This document shows, one piece after another, positions 6,558 through 13,929 of a stretch of 20,524 nucleotides of DNA (position 1 is its first letter; each line of letters opens with the position of its first letter). The stretch covers positions 1 to 20,524 of the forward strand of contig CAJTZR010000022.1 in NCBI GenBank assembly GCA_910584035.1, written 5' to 3'. Under the pieces are notes generated by a model. That model worked only from the letters and a program-made list of their open reading frames with translations, made no database searches and was not told where the DNA came from. The position numbers and the translations under genes were made by a program. Source of the DNA: an uncultured Christensenella sp. Its GTDB lineage: Bacteria; Bacillota; Clostridia; Christensenellales; UBA3700.

Positions 6558-8816
6558 ATGAAAATTATAAAAATTAATACAACACCATCATACAATGTGT
6601 ATGTTCAAGATGGATTGTTAAAAAAAGTTGGTGAACTTGTAAATAGTATAAAAAGTTATGATAAAATTGCTATCATAACTGATGATGCTGTGCAAAAGCT
6701 ATATTTGAAAAGTGTGGTTGAAAGTTTTAAGGGCTTTTCTTCCCAAATTGTGACTTACGCTTTCCCAAATGGTGAAGGTAGTAAAAATTTGATTGAGCTT
6801 GGCAAAATTTACGACTTTTTGGCAGAAAAAGAAATTACTAGAACGGACTTAGTTATTGCATTAGGCGGTGGCGTTTGTGGTGATATGGTAGGCTATGCTG
6901 CAAGCAGTTATTTGCGTGGGGTTGATTTTATCAATATTCCTACCACATTGCTTAGTATGGTTGACTCCTCCGTTGGTGGAAAAACAGCTGTAAATATCTC
7001 CGCAGGTAAAAATCAAGTAGGCTCATTTTATCAACCTAAAATGGTTATTTGCGATACGCATACTTTGAAAACTTTAAGTGACAATTTGATTGCAGACGGC
7101 ATTGGTGAAATTGCAAAGTACGCAGTGCTTGAGGATAAAGGCTTATTCGATTTACTAATAAATAAAGATTTTGATAACCATTTAGAGCAAATAATTGAGA
7201 TATGCGTAAAGATAAAAGACGAGTATGTAAGTGGTGATGTTTTTGACAAGGGCAAGAGACAACTTTTAAACTTGGGTCACACTTTGGGTCATAGTATTGA
7301 AAAGGATAGTAAATATACTTTGGCTCACGGCAAGGCTGTTTTGATTGGTTTGTATTACATTGCACAAAAGTTTGCTGGCACAGAGAGTGTAACTAAGATT
7401 CTTGAAAAGTTGGAAGCTGTTGCTAATAAGTTTGGTATGCCTTTGAGTTATCCTTTGAATGCGGACGAACTTTGGGAAATGGCAGTAAATGATAAAAAGC
7501 GTCACGGCGATTACATTACTATTGCACGCCCAGTGGCAATAGGAGATTGTAGGTTGGAAAATGTAAAAATCGGTACACCTATTAATTTGACAGAAAATGT
7601 GTTGCAAGGTAAGTTTGATATTGAGATAACACCTAAAAAATTAAGTGGGGAAATTATTCCGCCACCTTCAAAATCACATATGCACAGACTTTTGATAATG
7701 TCTGCATTTTGTGGTGGCAATGCAGTGGTTAATAATGTTACATTTAGTAATGATATAATAGCTACATTAAATGCACTAAATAGTTTGGGTGTAAATTTTG
7801 AGGTAAATAAAAATTGCGTTAAATTTGCTGGCGTAAATTTAAAAAACAATATCAAAATTGATTGCTGTGAGAGTGGTAGTACATTTAGATTTTTTATTCC
7901 TATTTGTGCAATGCTTGGCATTAATGCAACTTTTGAGGGTAGTAGTAGGCTTGGCGAACGTGGTTATAGTGACATAATTACAGCAATGAGCGATAGCATT
8001 AGTTTTGATAAAAATGTTGGTTTGCCACTTTCTATAAGCGGAAAGTTTAGCAGAGATAAAATTGTAATAAATGGTGGAATGTCATCTCAATTTATTAGCG
8101 GAATTATGATGGGTGCATTTGCTACAAAAATAAATATTTGTATTCAAATAGATGGCAATCTTGTATCTAGTGGCTATGTTGATATGACGATTCAAGTTAT
8201 AGAACAATTTGGCGGAAAAGTTACAAAAATAAAAAATGGCTTTGAGGTTAATTGTGAGGATATAAAGGCGAAAAATTATGATTTGTACCCAGAAATAGAT
8301 TATAGTAATTTAGCATTTTGGGAAGTTGCTGGAGTGCATTTTCCACTACCAAAAGATAATTCAAAACAAGGTGATAAAATTGTACTTGATATTGTGAAAA
8401 AAGCAAGCAAAGGAAAAGCATTTGATATAGATATTGACACAATCCCTGATTTAGCCCCGATTTTCGGTGTGTTATTGGCAAATATGCAAGGTGTTTCCAC
8501 ATTGAAAAATTGTGCAAGGCTTAGAGTTAAAGAGTGTGATAGACTAAACGCAACCGCAGAAGTTTTGAATAAGTTTGGCATTGAAGCTAACATTAGTGGT
8601 GATGATTTAGTTATAACAGGCGGTAAGATTAAAGGTGGGGTTAAACTAAATAGTTATGGCGACCATAGAATGGCTATGATGCAAGCAATTATGGCAACAT
8701 TTGCAGATAGTAAAGTATTGATAGAAAATGCTCAAGTTGTATCAAAAAGTTATCCTAATTTTTGGGAGGACTACATTACTTTGGGAGGTGATATAAATGT
8801 CATCAACATTAGGTAA
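6558..8816 (+). CDS. Fused 3-dehydroquinate synthase / EPSP synthase (AroB-AroA)
   Basis: One uninterrupted frame encodes 752 residues with two complete shikimate enzymes. Residues 1 to about 345 are AroB, which cyclises DAHP to 3-dehydroquinate using NAD and a divalent metal. It shows LGGGVCGDMVGYAA, YLRGVDFINIPTTLLS, DSSVGGKTAVN, KNQVGSFYQP, GEIAKYAVLED, LNLGHTLGHSIE and HGKAV, which include the metal ligands. Residues from about 354 are AroA, which joins PEP to shikimate-3-phosphate. It shows PPSKSHMHRLLIMSAF, ESGSTFRFFIP, MSSQFISG, IPDLAPI, LRVKECDRL, GDHRMAM and KSYPNFW. At about 399 residues the AroA part is slightly short, but every motif is present. The join is only about 10 residues. 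I chose the ATG at 6558 because it gives a normal AroB N-terminus; an upstream in-frame TTG adds 15 unconserved residues. There is no ATG at the AroA boundary, though GTG and TTG codons occur just before it, so internal starts cannot be fully excluded. Confidence 0.93.
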   Translation: MKIIKINTTPSYNVYVQDGLLKKVGELVNSIKSYDKIAIITDDAVQKLYLKSVVESFKGFSSQIVTYAFPNGEGSKNLIELGKIYDFLAEKEITRTDLVIALGGGVCGDMVGYAASSYLRGVDFINIPTTLLSMVDSSVGGKTAVNISAGKNQVGSFYQPKMVICDTHTLKTLSDNLIADGIGEIAKYAVLEDKGLFDLLINKDFDNHLEQIIEICVKIKDEYVSGDVFDKGKRQLLNLGHTLGHSIEKDSKYTLAHGKAVLIGLYYIAQKFAGTESVTKILEKLEAVANKFGMPLSYPLNADELWEMAVNDKKRHGDYITIARPVAIGDCRLENVKIGTPINLTENVLQGKFDIEITPKKLSGEIIPPPSKSHMHRLLIMSAFCGGNAVVNNVTFSNDIIATLNALNSLGVNFEVNKNCVKFAGVNLKNNIKIDCCESGSTFRFFIPICAMLGINATFEGSSRLGERGYSDIITAMSDSISFDKNVGLPLSISGKFSRDKIVINGGMSSQFISGIMMGAFATKINICIQIDGNLVSSGYVDMTIQVIEQFGGKVTKIKNGFEVNCEDIKAKNYDLYPEIDYSNLAFWEVAGVHFPLPKDNSKQGDKIVLDIVKKASKGKAFDIDIDTIPDLAPIFGVLLANMQGVSTLKNCARLRVKECDRLNATAEVLNKFGIEANISGDDLVITGGKIKGGVKLNSYGDHRMAMMQAIMATFADSKVLIENAQVVSKSYPNFWEDYITLGGDINVINIR

Positions 8817-9870
8817 AAATTTGGAAATAAGTATTTTTGGTGAGTCACACGGCAGTAGTGTTGGTGTTGTGATAAGCGGTTTGCCAAGCGGTGAGTTTGT
8901 AGATGCTGAACTAATTAATAAGTATCTAGCAAAGCGTGCAAGTGGAAAAGACAAAACAATGACTGCAAGGCGTGAGGCTGATGAGGTGCAATACCTAAGT
9001 GGAGTTTACAATGGCTATACTACTGGCACACCTCTTACAATGGTAATTTATAATGGTGATTGTAAAAGTAAAGATTATGCTGAAATGGCAACAACTGCAA
9101 GACCATCTCACGCAGACTACAGTGGTTTTGTAAGGTATAATGGCTTTAACGATATTAGAGGTGGCGGACATTTTTCTGGAAGAATCACTACTGCAATGGT
9201 TATGGCTGGAAGTTTATGTTTAGCAATTTTAAAAAATATGGGCATTGAGATTTGTGCTAATATTTTGGAAATTGGCAGTATCAAAGGTGAAAGGCTTGGC
9301 AGTAGGTTGGATAATGCTACTTTTGAGCAATTGAGAGAAATGCCTATTCAAGCAATAAAAAATTCCGATAAAATGCGAGAGGAAATTTTGACCGCTAGAG
9401 AAAACTTGGATAGTGTAGGTGGCAAAATTGAATGTGTTGTAACGGGAATAAAAGCGGGAGTTGGTTCACCTATATTTGATGGCGTAGAAAATAATATCGC
9501 AAAAGCGATATTTGGCGTGCCTGCAGTTAAAGGTATTGACTTTGGTGAGGAGAGTGAACTTAGAGGTTCAGTTTATAATGATAATCTTAAGGTGGAAAAT
9601 GGAAAGGTGGTGACTACTACTAATCACGATGGCGGTATCAATGGCGGTATTACAAATGGTATGCCTATTGTGTTTGCCGTTAAAGTTAAACCTACACCTA
9701 GTATTGCAAGACCTCAAGACACGATTGACTTTAAAAAGCTAGAAAATAAACAAATTCAAATTAAAGGTAGGCACGACCCTTGCGTTGTAGCAAGAGCTGT
9801 TCCTTGTATTGAATGTGTTACAGCAATTAGTATTTTGGATATGGTTATGGAGAGTAAAATTTATGAATGA
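8797..9870 (+). CDS. aroC: Chorismate synthase (AroC)
   Basis: This enzyme converts EPSP to chorismate by a trans-1,4 elimination that needs reduced FMN. The 357 residues contain GESHG (15-19), the RPSHADY and RGGGHFSGR segments, GGINGGITNGMPI and GRHDPCVVARAVP, all hallmark stretches that hold the catalytic histidines and the flavin and substrate contacts. Length is normal and no domain is missing. It begins 20 nt before the end of the aroB-aroA frame, with a strong GGGAGGTG ribosome site (8783-8790) embedded in that gene, so translation is coupled. A separate flavin reductase, which monofunctional bacterial chorismate synthases need for reduced FMN, is not in the window. Confidence 0.96.
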   Translation: MSSTLGKNLEISIFGESHGSSVGVVISGLPSGEFVDAELINKYLAKRASGKDKTMTARREADEVQYLSGVYNGYTTGTPLTMVIYNGDCKSKDYAEMATTARPSHADYSGFVRYNGFNDIRGGGHFSGRITTAMVMAGSLCLAILKNMGIEICANILEIGSIKGERLGSRLDNATFEQLREMPIQAIKNSDKMREEILTARENLDSVGGKIECVVTGIKAGVGSPIFDGVENNIAKAIFGVPAVKGIDFGEESELRGSVYNDNLKVENGKVVTTTNHDGGINGGITNGMPIVFAVKVKPTPSIARPQDTIDFKKLENKQIQIKGRHDPCVVARAVPCIECVTAISILDMVMESKIYE

Positions 9871-10120
9871 GCTTGAAAAGTTGAGGAAAGAAATTGACAA
9901 TTTAGATAAAATAATCGTGTCTGCTTATGTGGAAAGATTAAATGTTGTAAAAAGTATAGGTGAGTATAAAAAAAATAACAATGTCAAAGTGCTAGACAGC
10001 AATAGGGAAGACGAGGTTTATAAAAAGGTTTGCGAAAATGCTGGCGAGTACAAAGATGATGTTATTAATTTGTACAAATATATAATGGATTACAGCAAAA
10101 AAAAGCAAAGTGAAAGATAA
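9863..10120 (+). CDS. Monofunctional chorismate mutase, AroQ class
   Basis: The enzyme rearranges chorismate to prephenate, the branch point to phenylalanine and tyrosine. The 85-residue all-helical product keeps the active-site set of the E. coli P-protein mutase domain with a constant offset of 3: Arg8, Arg25, Lys36, Asp45, Arg48 and Glu49, in the segments LRKEIDNLD, VERLNVVKSIGEYK and DSNREDEVY. A glutamine near the C-terminus (Gln82) may fill the role of the last active-site glutamine. It is not fused to prephenate dehydratase, dehydrogenase or DAHP synthase. The frame is open further upstream, but the ATG at 9863, overlapping the aroC stop by 8 nt, gives the correct N-terminus. It is the last gene of the aromatic operon. 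Confidence 0.9.
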   Translation: MNELEKLRKEIDNLDKIIVSAYVERLNVVKSIGEYKKNNNVKVLDSNREDEVYKKVCENAGEYKDDVINLYKYIMDYSKKKQSER

Positions 10121-10153
10121 TTATTAAAATTTTATAAATTTTGCAAAAAATTC

Positions 10154-10182
10154 TTGCAATGGACTAAAAATTTTGATATAAT
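10154..10182 (+). promoter_or_regulatory. Promoter of pckG
   Basis: TTGCAA (10154-10159) and a perfect TATAAT (10177-10182) are 17 nt apart. The start would be near 10189, giving a leader of about 67 nt that ends in a strong AAAAGGAG ribosome site (10240-10247) before the ATG at 10256. No hairpin terminator separates the mutase gene from this promoter. Confidence 0.7.
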
Positions 10183-10255
10183 GTTATCTAGTGGGAACTG
10201 GAAAATTTTCACATATTAAATTTGATAATAATAACATTTTAAAAGGAGTATTAAA

Positions 10256-12022
10256 ATGACTAAGAACAAGAAAGTTTTAGAGTATGTTGATTCAGTACAA
10301 AAACTTTGCAATCCTGATAGCGTAGTTTGGATTGATGGTAGCGAAGAATTGTACAACAAATTAACTAATGAGGCTTTGGCTACAGGCGAGTTGATTAAAC
10401 TTAACGATGAGCTTTTGCCAGGTTGCTATTTGCACCGTACAGCTGTTAATGACGTAGCACGTGTTGAGGGCAGAACTTTTATTTGTAGCAAGGAGCAAGT
10501 TAATGCAGGTCCTACAAATAACTGGTGGAACCCAGCTGAGGCTTATGAAAAGTTAAACAGCATTTTAAAAGATGCTTACAAAGGTAGAACAATGTATGTT
10601 ATTCCATTCTCAATGGGTCCTGTTGGTTCACCTCTTGCTAAAATTGGTATTGAGATTACTGACTCTATCTATGTTGTATTGAATATGAAGATTATGACTA
10701 GAGTTGGTCAAAATGTATTAGATGCTCTTGGTGATAGTAACGATTTCGTTCGTGGTACTCACGCAAAATGCAATATTGACGAGAATGAGAGATATATCTG
10801 CCACTTCCCAGAGGATAATACAATTATCTCTGTAAATAGTGGTTACGGCGGTAACGTACTACTAGGTAAAAAATGCTTCGCTCTTCGTATCGCTTCTTTC
10901 CAAGGACGTAACGAGGGTTGGATGGCAGAGCATATGCTTATCCTAGGTATTGAGAAGCCAGATGGTAAGATTTATTATATGGGTGCTGCATTCCCAAGTG
11001 CTTGCGGTAAAACTAACTTAGCTATGCTTATCCCACCAGAGGGTTATAAGAAAGCTGGTTACAAAGTATGGTGCGTAGGTGATGATATTGCTTGGATTAA
11101 ACCTGGTAAAGATGGCAGACTTTATGCTATCAACCCTGAGAATGGTTTCTTCGGTGTTGCTCCTGGTACATCTGTTAAATCTAACCCTAACGCTTTACAA
11201 GCTACTAAGAAAAACACTATCTTCACTAACGTTGTATTGAATAAAGACAACAACACTGTATGGTGGGAAGGTATGGATAAGAATCCTCCAGAAAATGCTA
11301 TTGACTGGAAAGGCAATGAGTGGAATGGTAAAACTTCAGATGTTAAAGGTGCTCAACCTAACAGCCGTTTTACTGCACCAGCTATTAACTGCCCTTGCAT
11401 CAGCTCTGAGTTTGAGTCTACAACTGGTGTTCCAATGAGTGCATTTATCTTTGGTGGTCGCCGTGCTAAAACTACTCCACTTGTATACCAAGCAAGAGAT
11501 TGGAATCACGGTGTATTCGTAGGTTCAATAATGTCTTCTGAGACAACAGCTGCTGCAACTGGTGCAACTGGTGTATTGAGAAGAGACCCAATGGCAATGC
11601 TTCCATTCTGCGGATATCATATGGGTGACTACTTTGGTCACTGGATTGAGATGGGTAGCAAAATCCCTAGTGATAAGCAACCTAAATTCTTCAATGTTAA
11701 CTGGTTCCGTCAAGATGACAATGGTAACTTCGTATGGCCTGGTTTTGGTGACAATATGCGTGTTCTTGACTGGATGGTTAAGAGAATTGAAGGCACTGTT
11801 GACGCTAAAGAAACTGCTATCGGTTATGTTCCATATGCTAAAGATATTAACCTAGAGGGTTGTGATTGCTCAAAGGAGACTTTGGAATCTATTCTTGCTG
11901 TTGATAACGCTGCTTGGGCTAAAGAGGCTGAAGGCATTAAAGAGTTCTACACTAAATTTGGCGATAAGCTACCAAAAGAGCTTGCTAAAGAGTGTGATGA
12001 GCTTATCAAAAGAACTAAGTAA
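10256..12022 (+). CDS. pckG: Phosphoenolpyruvate carboxykinase, GTP-dependent
   Basis: The enzyme interconverts oxaloacetate plus GTP with PEP, CO2 and GDP. In fermenting anaerobes it often runs in the CO2-fixing direction, and PEP is also a substrate of the shikimate pathway. The 588-residue protein has the GTP-class signature FPSACGKTNLAML, in which the P-loop carries the hyper-reactive Cys250 with Lys252 and Thr253. It also has CVGDDIAW with metal-binding aspartates, PMSAFIFGGRR, SETTAAATGATG, and the late NVNWFRQ and FGDNMRVL segments. ATP-type enzymes lack this cysteine P-loop. It is monocistronic with its own promoter and terminator. Its codons favour C-ending forms (AAC, TTC, ATC, TAC) far more than the upstream aro genes, as expected for an abundant protein. 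Length and start are typical. Confidence 0.97.
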   Translation: MTKNKKVLEYVDSVQKLCNPDSVVWIDGSEELYNKLTNEALATGELIKLNDELLPGCYLHRTAVNDVARVEGRTFICSKEQVNAGPTNNWWNPAEAYEKLNSILKDAYKGRTMYVIPFSMGPVGSPLAKIGIEITDSIYVVLNMKIMTRVGQNVLDALGDSNDFVRGTHAKCNIDENERYICHFPEDNTIISVNSGYGGNVLLGKKCFALRIASFQGRNEGWMAEHMLILGIEKPDGKIYYMGAAFPSACGKTNLAMLIPPEGYKKAGYKVWCVGDDIAWIKPGKDGRLYAINPENGFFGVAPGTSVKSNPNALQATKKNTIFTNVVLNKDNNTVWWEGMDKNPPENAIDWKGNEWNGKTSDVKGAQPNSRFTAPAINCPCISSEFESTTGVPMSAFIFGGRRAKTTPLVYQARDWNHGVFVGSIMSSETTAAATGATGVLRRDPMAMLPFCGYHMGDYFGHWIEMGSKIPSDKQPKFFNVNWFRQDDNGNFVWPGFGDNMRVLDWMVKRIEGTVDAKETAIGYVPYAKDINLEGCDCSKETLESILAVDNAAWAKEAEGIKEFYTKFGDKLPKELAKECDELIKRTK

Positions 12023-12107
12023 TTAACTTATAATTGCAAGTAGATTAATCTAATAATAGATTAACATCAAAAAAATAAAAACTTAAATAAAATGATATTA
12101 AGCAAAT

Positions 12108-12137
12108 AAAAGGCTACGATTAGTAGCCTTTTATTGT
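12108..12137 (+). terminator. Rho-independent terminator of pckG
   Basis: AAAAGGCTAC (12108-12117) pairs perfectly with GTAGCCTTTT (12123-12132) around a 5-nt loop, and the stem runs into TTTTATTGTTT. It lies 86 nt after the pckG stop. Confidence 0.88.
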
Positions 12138-12181
12138 TTGCAAATAGTTAAATCTTATGTAATAAATTGCTCCAAGCAACA

Positions 12182-12205
12182 ACTTACTCACATACTTGCT
12201 CACAT
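12182..12205. repeat. 12-bp tandem repeat
   Basis: ACTTACTCACAT is followed directly by ACTTGCTCACAT, two head-to-tail copies differing at one base. No further copies follow. Confidence 0.7.
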
Positions 12206-12221
12206 TGAACTAAAAAATCAT

Positions 12222-12265
12222 TAAAAAGTGCAACATAAATGGTATTTAATGTTGCACTTTTAGCT
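12222..12265 (-). terminator. Long hairpin, probable terminator of the minus-strand esterase gene
   Basis: AAAAGTGCAACAT (12224-12236) pairs with ATGTTGCACTTTT (12249-12261), and an inner AAAT/ATTT pair extends the stem to about 17 bp with one bulge. On the minus strand the stem is followed by CTTTTTAATGATTTTTT, which suits termination of the esterase transcript, though it lies about 260 nt beyond that gene's stop. On the plus strand it is a possible second stop after pckG. Confidence 0.6.
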
Positions 12266-12524
12266 TTTAATTTATTCAAATTAGTTGATTTTTTTATTAC
12301 AATAAAATTTATTCAAAATCAGTTTTTTTATTAGATTAAATTTTTATTCTACATTTTTAATTTTAATATTGTGAATAAATTAAACTATCTAACTAATTAT
12401 TTTATGCTTATAAAATTACAAATAATATTGGTGTTGTCGTTAAATCTATTTAGCTATTTAATTAATTTCAAAACAAGTGATAGCCTAGTAAATACAAATT
12501 GAACTAGTGCAAAAGATAATCATC

Positions 12525-13469
12525 TTATAAATCAATTATACTATTGTTATCTTTATTTATATTTTCCATAAGTAGGTCAGTGATATAATTTGAAAAATGC
12601 TCTAATGTGCGTTTTGCAGATTTAGTAAACATATTTTCTTGCCAGTCGTGCATAGCATTTTTTGAATGTACCGCTCTATATGGAATTTGTAGACTTTCAA
12701 ACTTAGATATTAACTTTTCGCCGTTACCTTTACAAAATATATCTGTGGTGGAATATGATACGAAAGTTGGTGGGAATTCATTTGTAATAAAGTCGCCAAT
12801 ATTTATATAATTATACAATTTGTGCTTTTTACAAGTTTCAACATCAATAAATTTTTCACCGCAAAGATAGCTCCAAAGTGAATGGTTAATATTTAAAACC
12901 ATATGCTTATCTAGTGAGTCAGTAGGGTAGTATACACCACTAAAAAATACCGCACCTATTATTTTAGTATCGATTTTCGGTAGGTTTATTGCTTTAGCGT
13001 ACTCATTATTTGTAGATAATGCAATTAAGCAAGCTGCTAGATATGCACCAGCAGAGTCACCACATAAGATAATTTTATCCATATCAATAAAATATTTTTC
13101 GCTGTTATTTTTTATCCAGTCAAATAAACAAACCAACTCTTCAAGAATTTGTGTCAAATTATGTGTTGGTGCTAAGCTGTAGTTAATATTAATTACTTTA
13201 ACATTTAGTGTCAAACAATATTCTGAAAAAGACTTGCGATACTTTTTATCGCCAGCTACAAATCCACCGCCGTGTAAATTTACTAATACAGCTTGTTTGG
13301 TAGTTTTTTTATTTTTATCACAATATAAATCAAAGGTGCAATTTTTTTGGTTCTTTAAACAATAAATCTCGTCTTTTAAAAGTTTGATTGAGTTTTTGTT
13401 GTGGTATGTGTTTTGCGGTAGATAGCCAAAATAATCAATCAACTTGAATAAAGTAGTTGTTAAACTCAT
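12525..13469 (-). CDS. Alpha/beta hydrolase, HSL-family esterase
   Basis: A 314-residue serine hydrolase of the hormone-sensitive-lipase group. It has the oxyanion-hole motif HGGG (66-69), the nucleophile elbow GDSAG with Ser139, a plausible acid Asp243 in TTDIF, and His274 in MHDW, in the usual order. No signal peptide or membrane segment is seen, so it should act in the cytoplasm on short acyl esters. The start has a strong AAGGGGG ribosome site (minus strand, about 13475-13481). The gene faces away from the sulfatase and mannosidase operon across a 460-nt shared upstream region. Together with that context this makes removal of acetyl or other acyl groups from imported sugars a reasonable idea, but that is inference; many HSL esterases have no known natural substrate. 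Confidence 0.85.
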   Translation of the reverse strand: MSLTTTLFKLIDYFGYLPQNTYHNKNSIKLLKDEIYCLKNQKNCTFDLYCDKNKKTTKQAVLVNLHGGGFVAGDKKYRKSFSEYCLTLNVKVININYSLAPTHNLTQILEELVCLFDWIKNNSEKYFIDMDKIILCGDSAGAYLAACLIALSTNNEYAKAINLPKIDTKIIGAVFFSGVYYPTDSLDKHMVLNINHSLWSYLCGEKFIDVETCKKHKLYNYINIGDFITNEFPPTFVSYSTTDIFCKGNGEKLISKFESLQIPYRAVHSKNAMHDWQENMFTKSAKRTLEHFSNYITDLLMENINKDNNSIIDL

Positions 13470-13684
13470 ATTGCCCCCTTGTAAATTTTATATTTCTTAA
13501 AAATATTAGAACCAATTAATATTAAAGTGATAAATATTTGTGCTTATTAATCATTTGCAATTTAAATGTGAAAAAGTTACGGCACAAAAAATATATCTCT
13601 AAAATTATAATTTATTTTTTGTAAAGTTGCACCACATATTTTTACAAATAGACTATCTTTACGGCTTAATTATTAATTGATTTT

Positions 13685-13713
13685 AGAATAGCACTTTATA
13701 TTTAATTTGTCAA
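13685..13713 (-). promoter_or_regulatory. Candidate promoter of the esterase gene
   Basis: On the minus strand a perfect TTGACA (13708-13713) lies 17 nt from TATTCT (13685-13690), which matches the -10 consensus at four of six positions. It implies a leader of about 200 nt. Confidence 0.4.
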
Positions 13714-13853
13714 GATGCTAATTTGTTTTATGTTAAATAAGCATTGCATATAAATACAAGCATAATGTTTAAATTATGTATACTTTTTAGTAATATTTTG
13801 CGTAAAAATGTGCAAATAAATTGCTCTTATATATAATAATAAAAAAATTGCTA

Positions 13854-13882
13854 TTGACTTTATAATAAAATTATAGTAAAAT
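13854..13882 (+). promoter_or_regulatory. Candidate promoter of the sulfatase-mannosidase operon
   Basis: TTGACT (13854-13859) and TAAAAT (13877-13882) have a 17-nt spacer, one mismatch each from consensus. A better -10 hexamer, TATAAT at 13884-13889, has no -35 at a usable distance. The ribosome site AGGAGG (13917-13922) is a perfect match, 7 nt before the ATG at 13930. Confidence 0.55.
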
Positions 13883-13910
13883 ATATAATATATAGTAAAA
13901 TAATTTAGTA
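13872..13910. repeat. Direct repeats over the sulfatase operon promoter
   Basis: TATAGTAAAATA occurs at 13872-13883 and again at 13891-13902, 19 nt apart, followed by a weaker third copy starting TTTAGTA at 13904. The first copy covers the -10 element. They may be regulator sites, or only a low-complexity AT tract. Confidence 0.45.
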
Positions 13911-13929
13911 AAAAATAGGAGGTCTTGTT

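Larger units (their letters stand above)
12138..12524. other. Intergenic region between pckG and the esterase gene
   Basis: No gene is visible. The stretch contains a 12-bp imperfect tandem repeat (12182-12205), a long hairpin (12222-12261), and a degenerate direct duplication in which TTTATTCAAA recurs 37 nt apart (12271-12280 and 12308-12317), each followed by similar T-rich sequence. The remainder is very AT-rich. Confidence 0.5.
13470..13929. other. Divergent upstream region between the esterase gene and the sulfatase operon
   Basis: This 460-nt AT-rich region has no gene. It carries a candidate minus-strand promoter for the esterase (13685-13713), the sulfatase operon promoter and direct repeats near its right end. 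Any regulator of the sugar cluster probably binds here. Confidence 0.5.

Noticed and set aside
7031..7921. Long minus-strand open frames opposite the AroB-AroA gene
   Set aside because: They lie wholly within a well-conserved plus-strand gene and show no domain pattern or ribosome sites; they are antisense artefacts.
9809..9862. N-terminal extension of the chorismate mutase frame
   Set aside because: This part only re-reads the end of aroC in another frame; the enzyme's conserved helix starts at the ATG at 9863.
12271..12350. TTTATTCAAA-containing degenerate direct duplication considered as an iteron or mobile element edge
   Set aside because: Only two diverged copies in an AT-rich tract, with no replication or transposition genes nearby.
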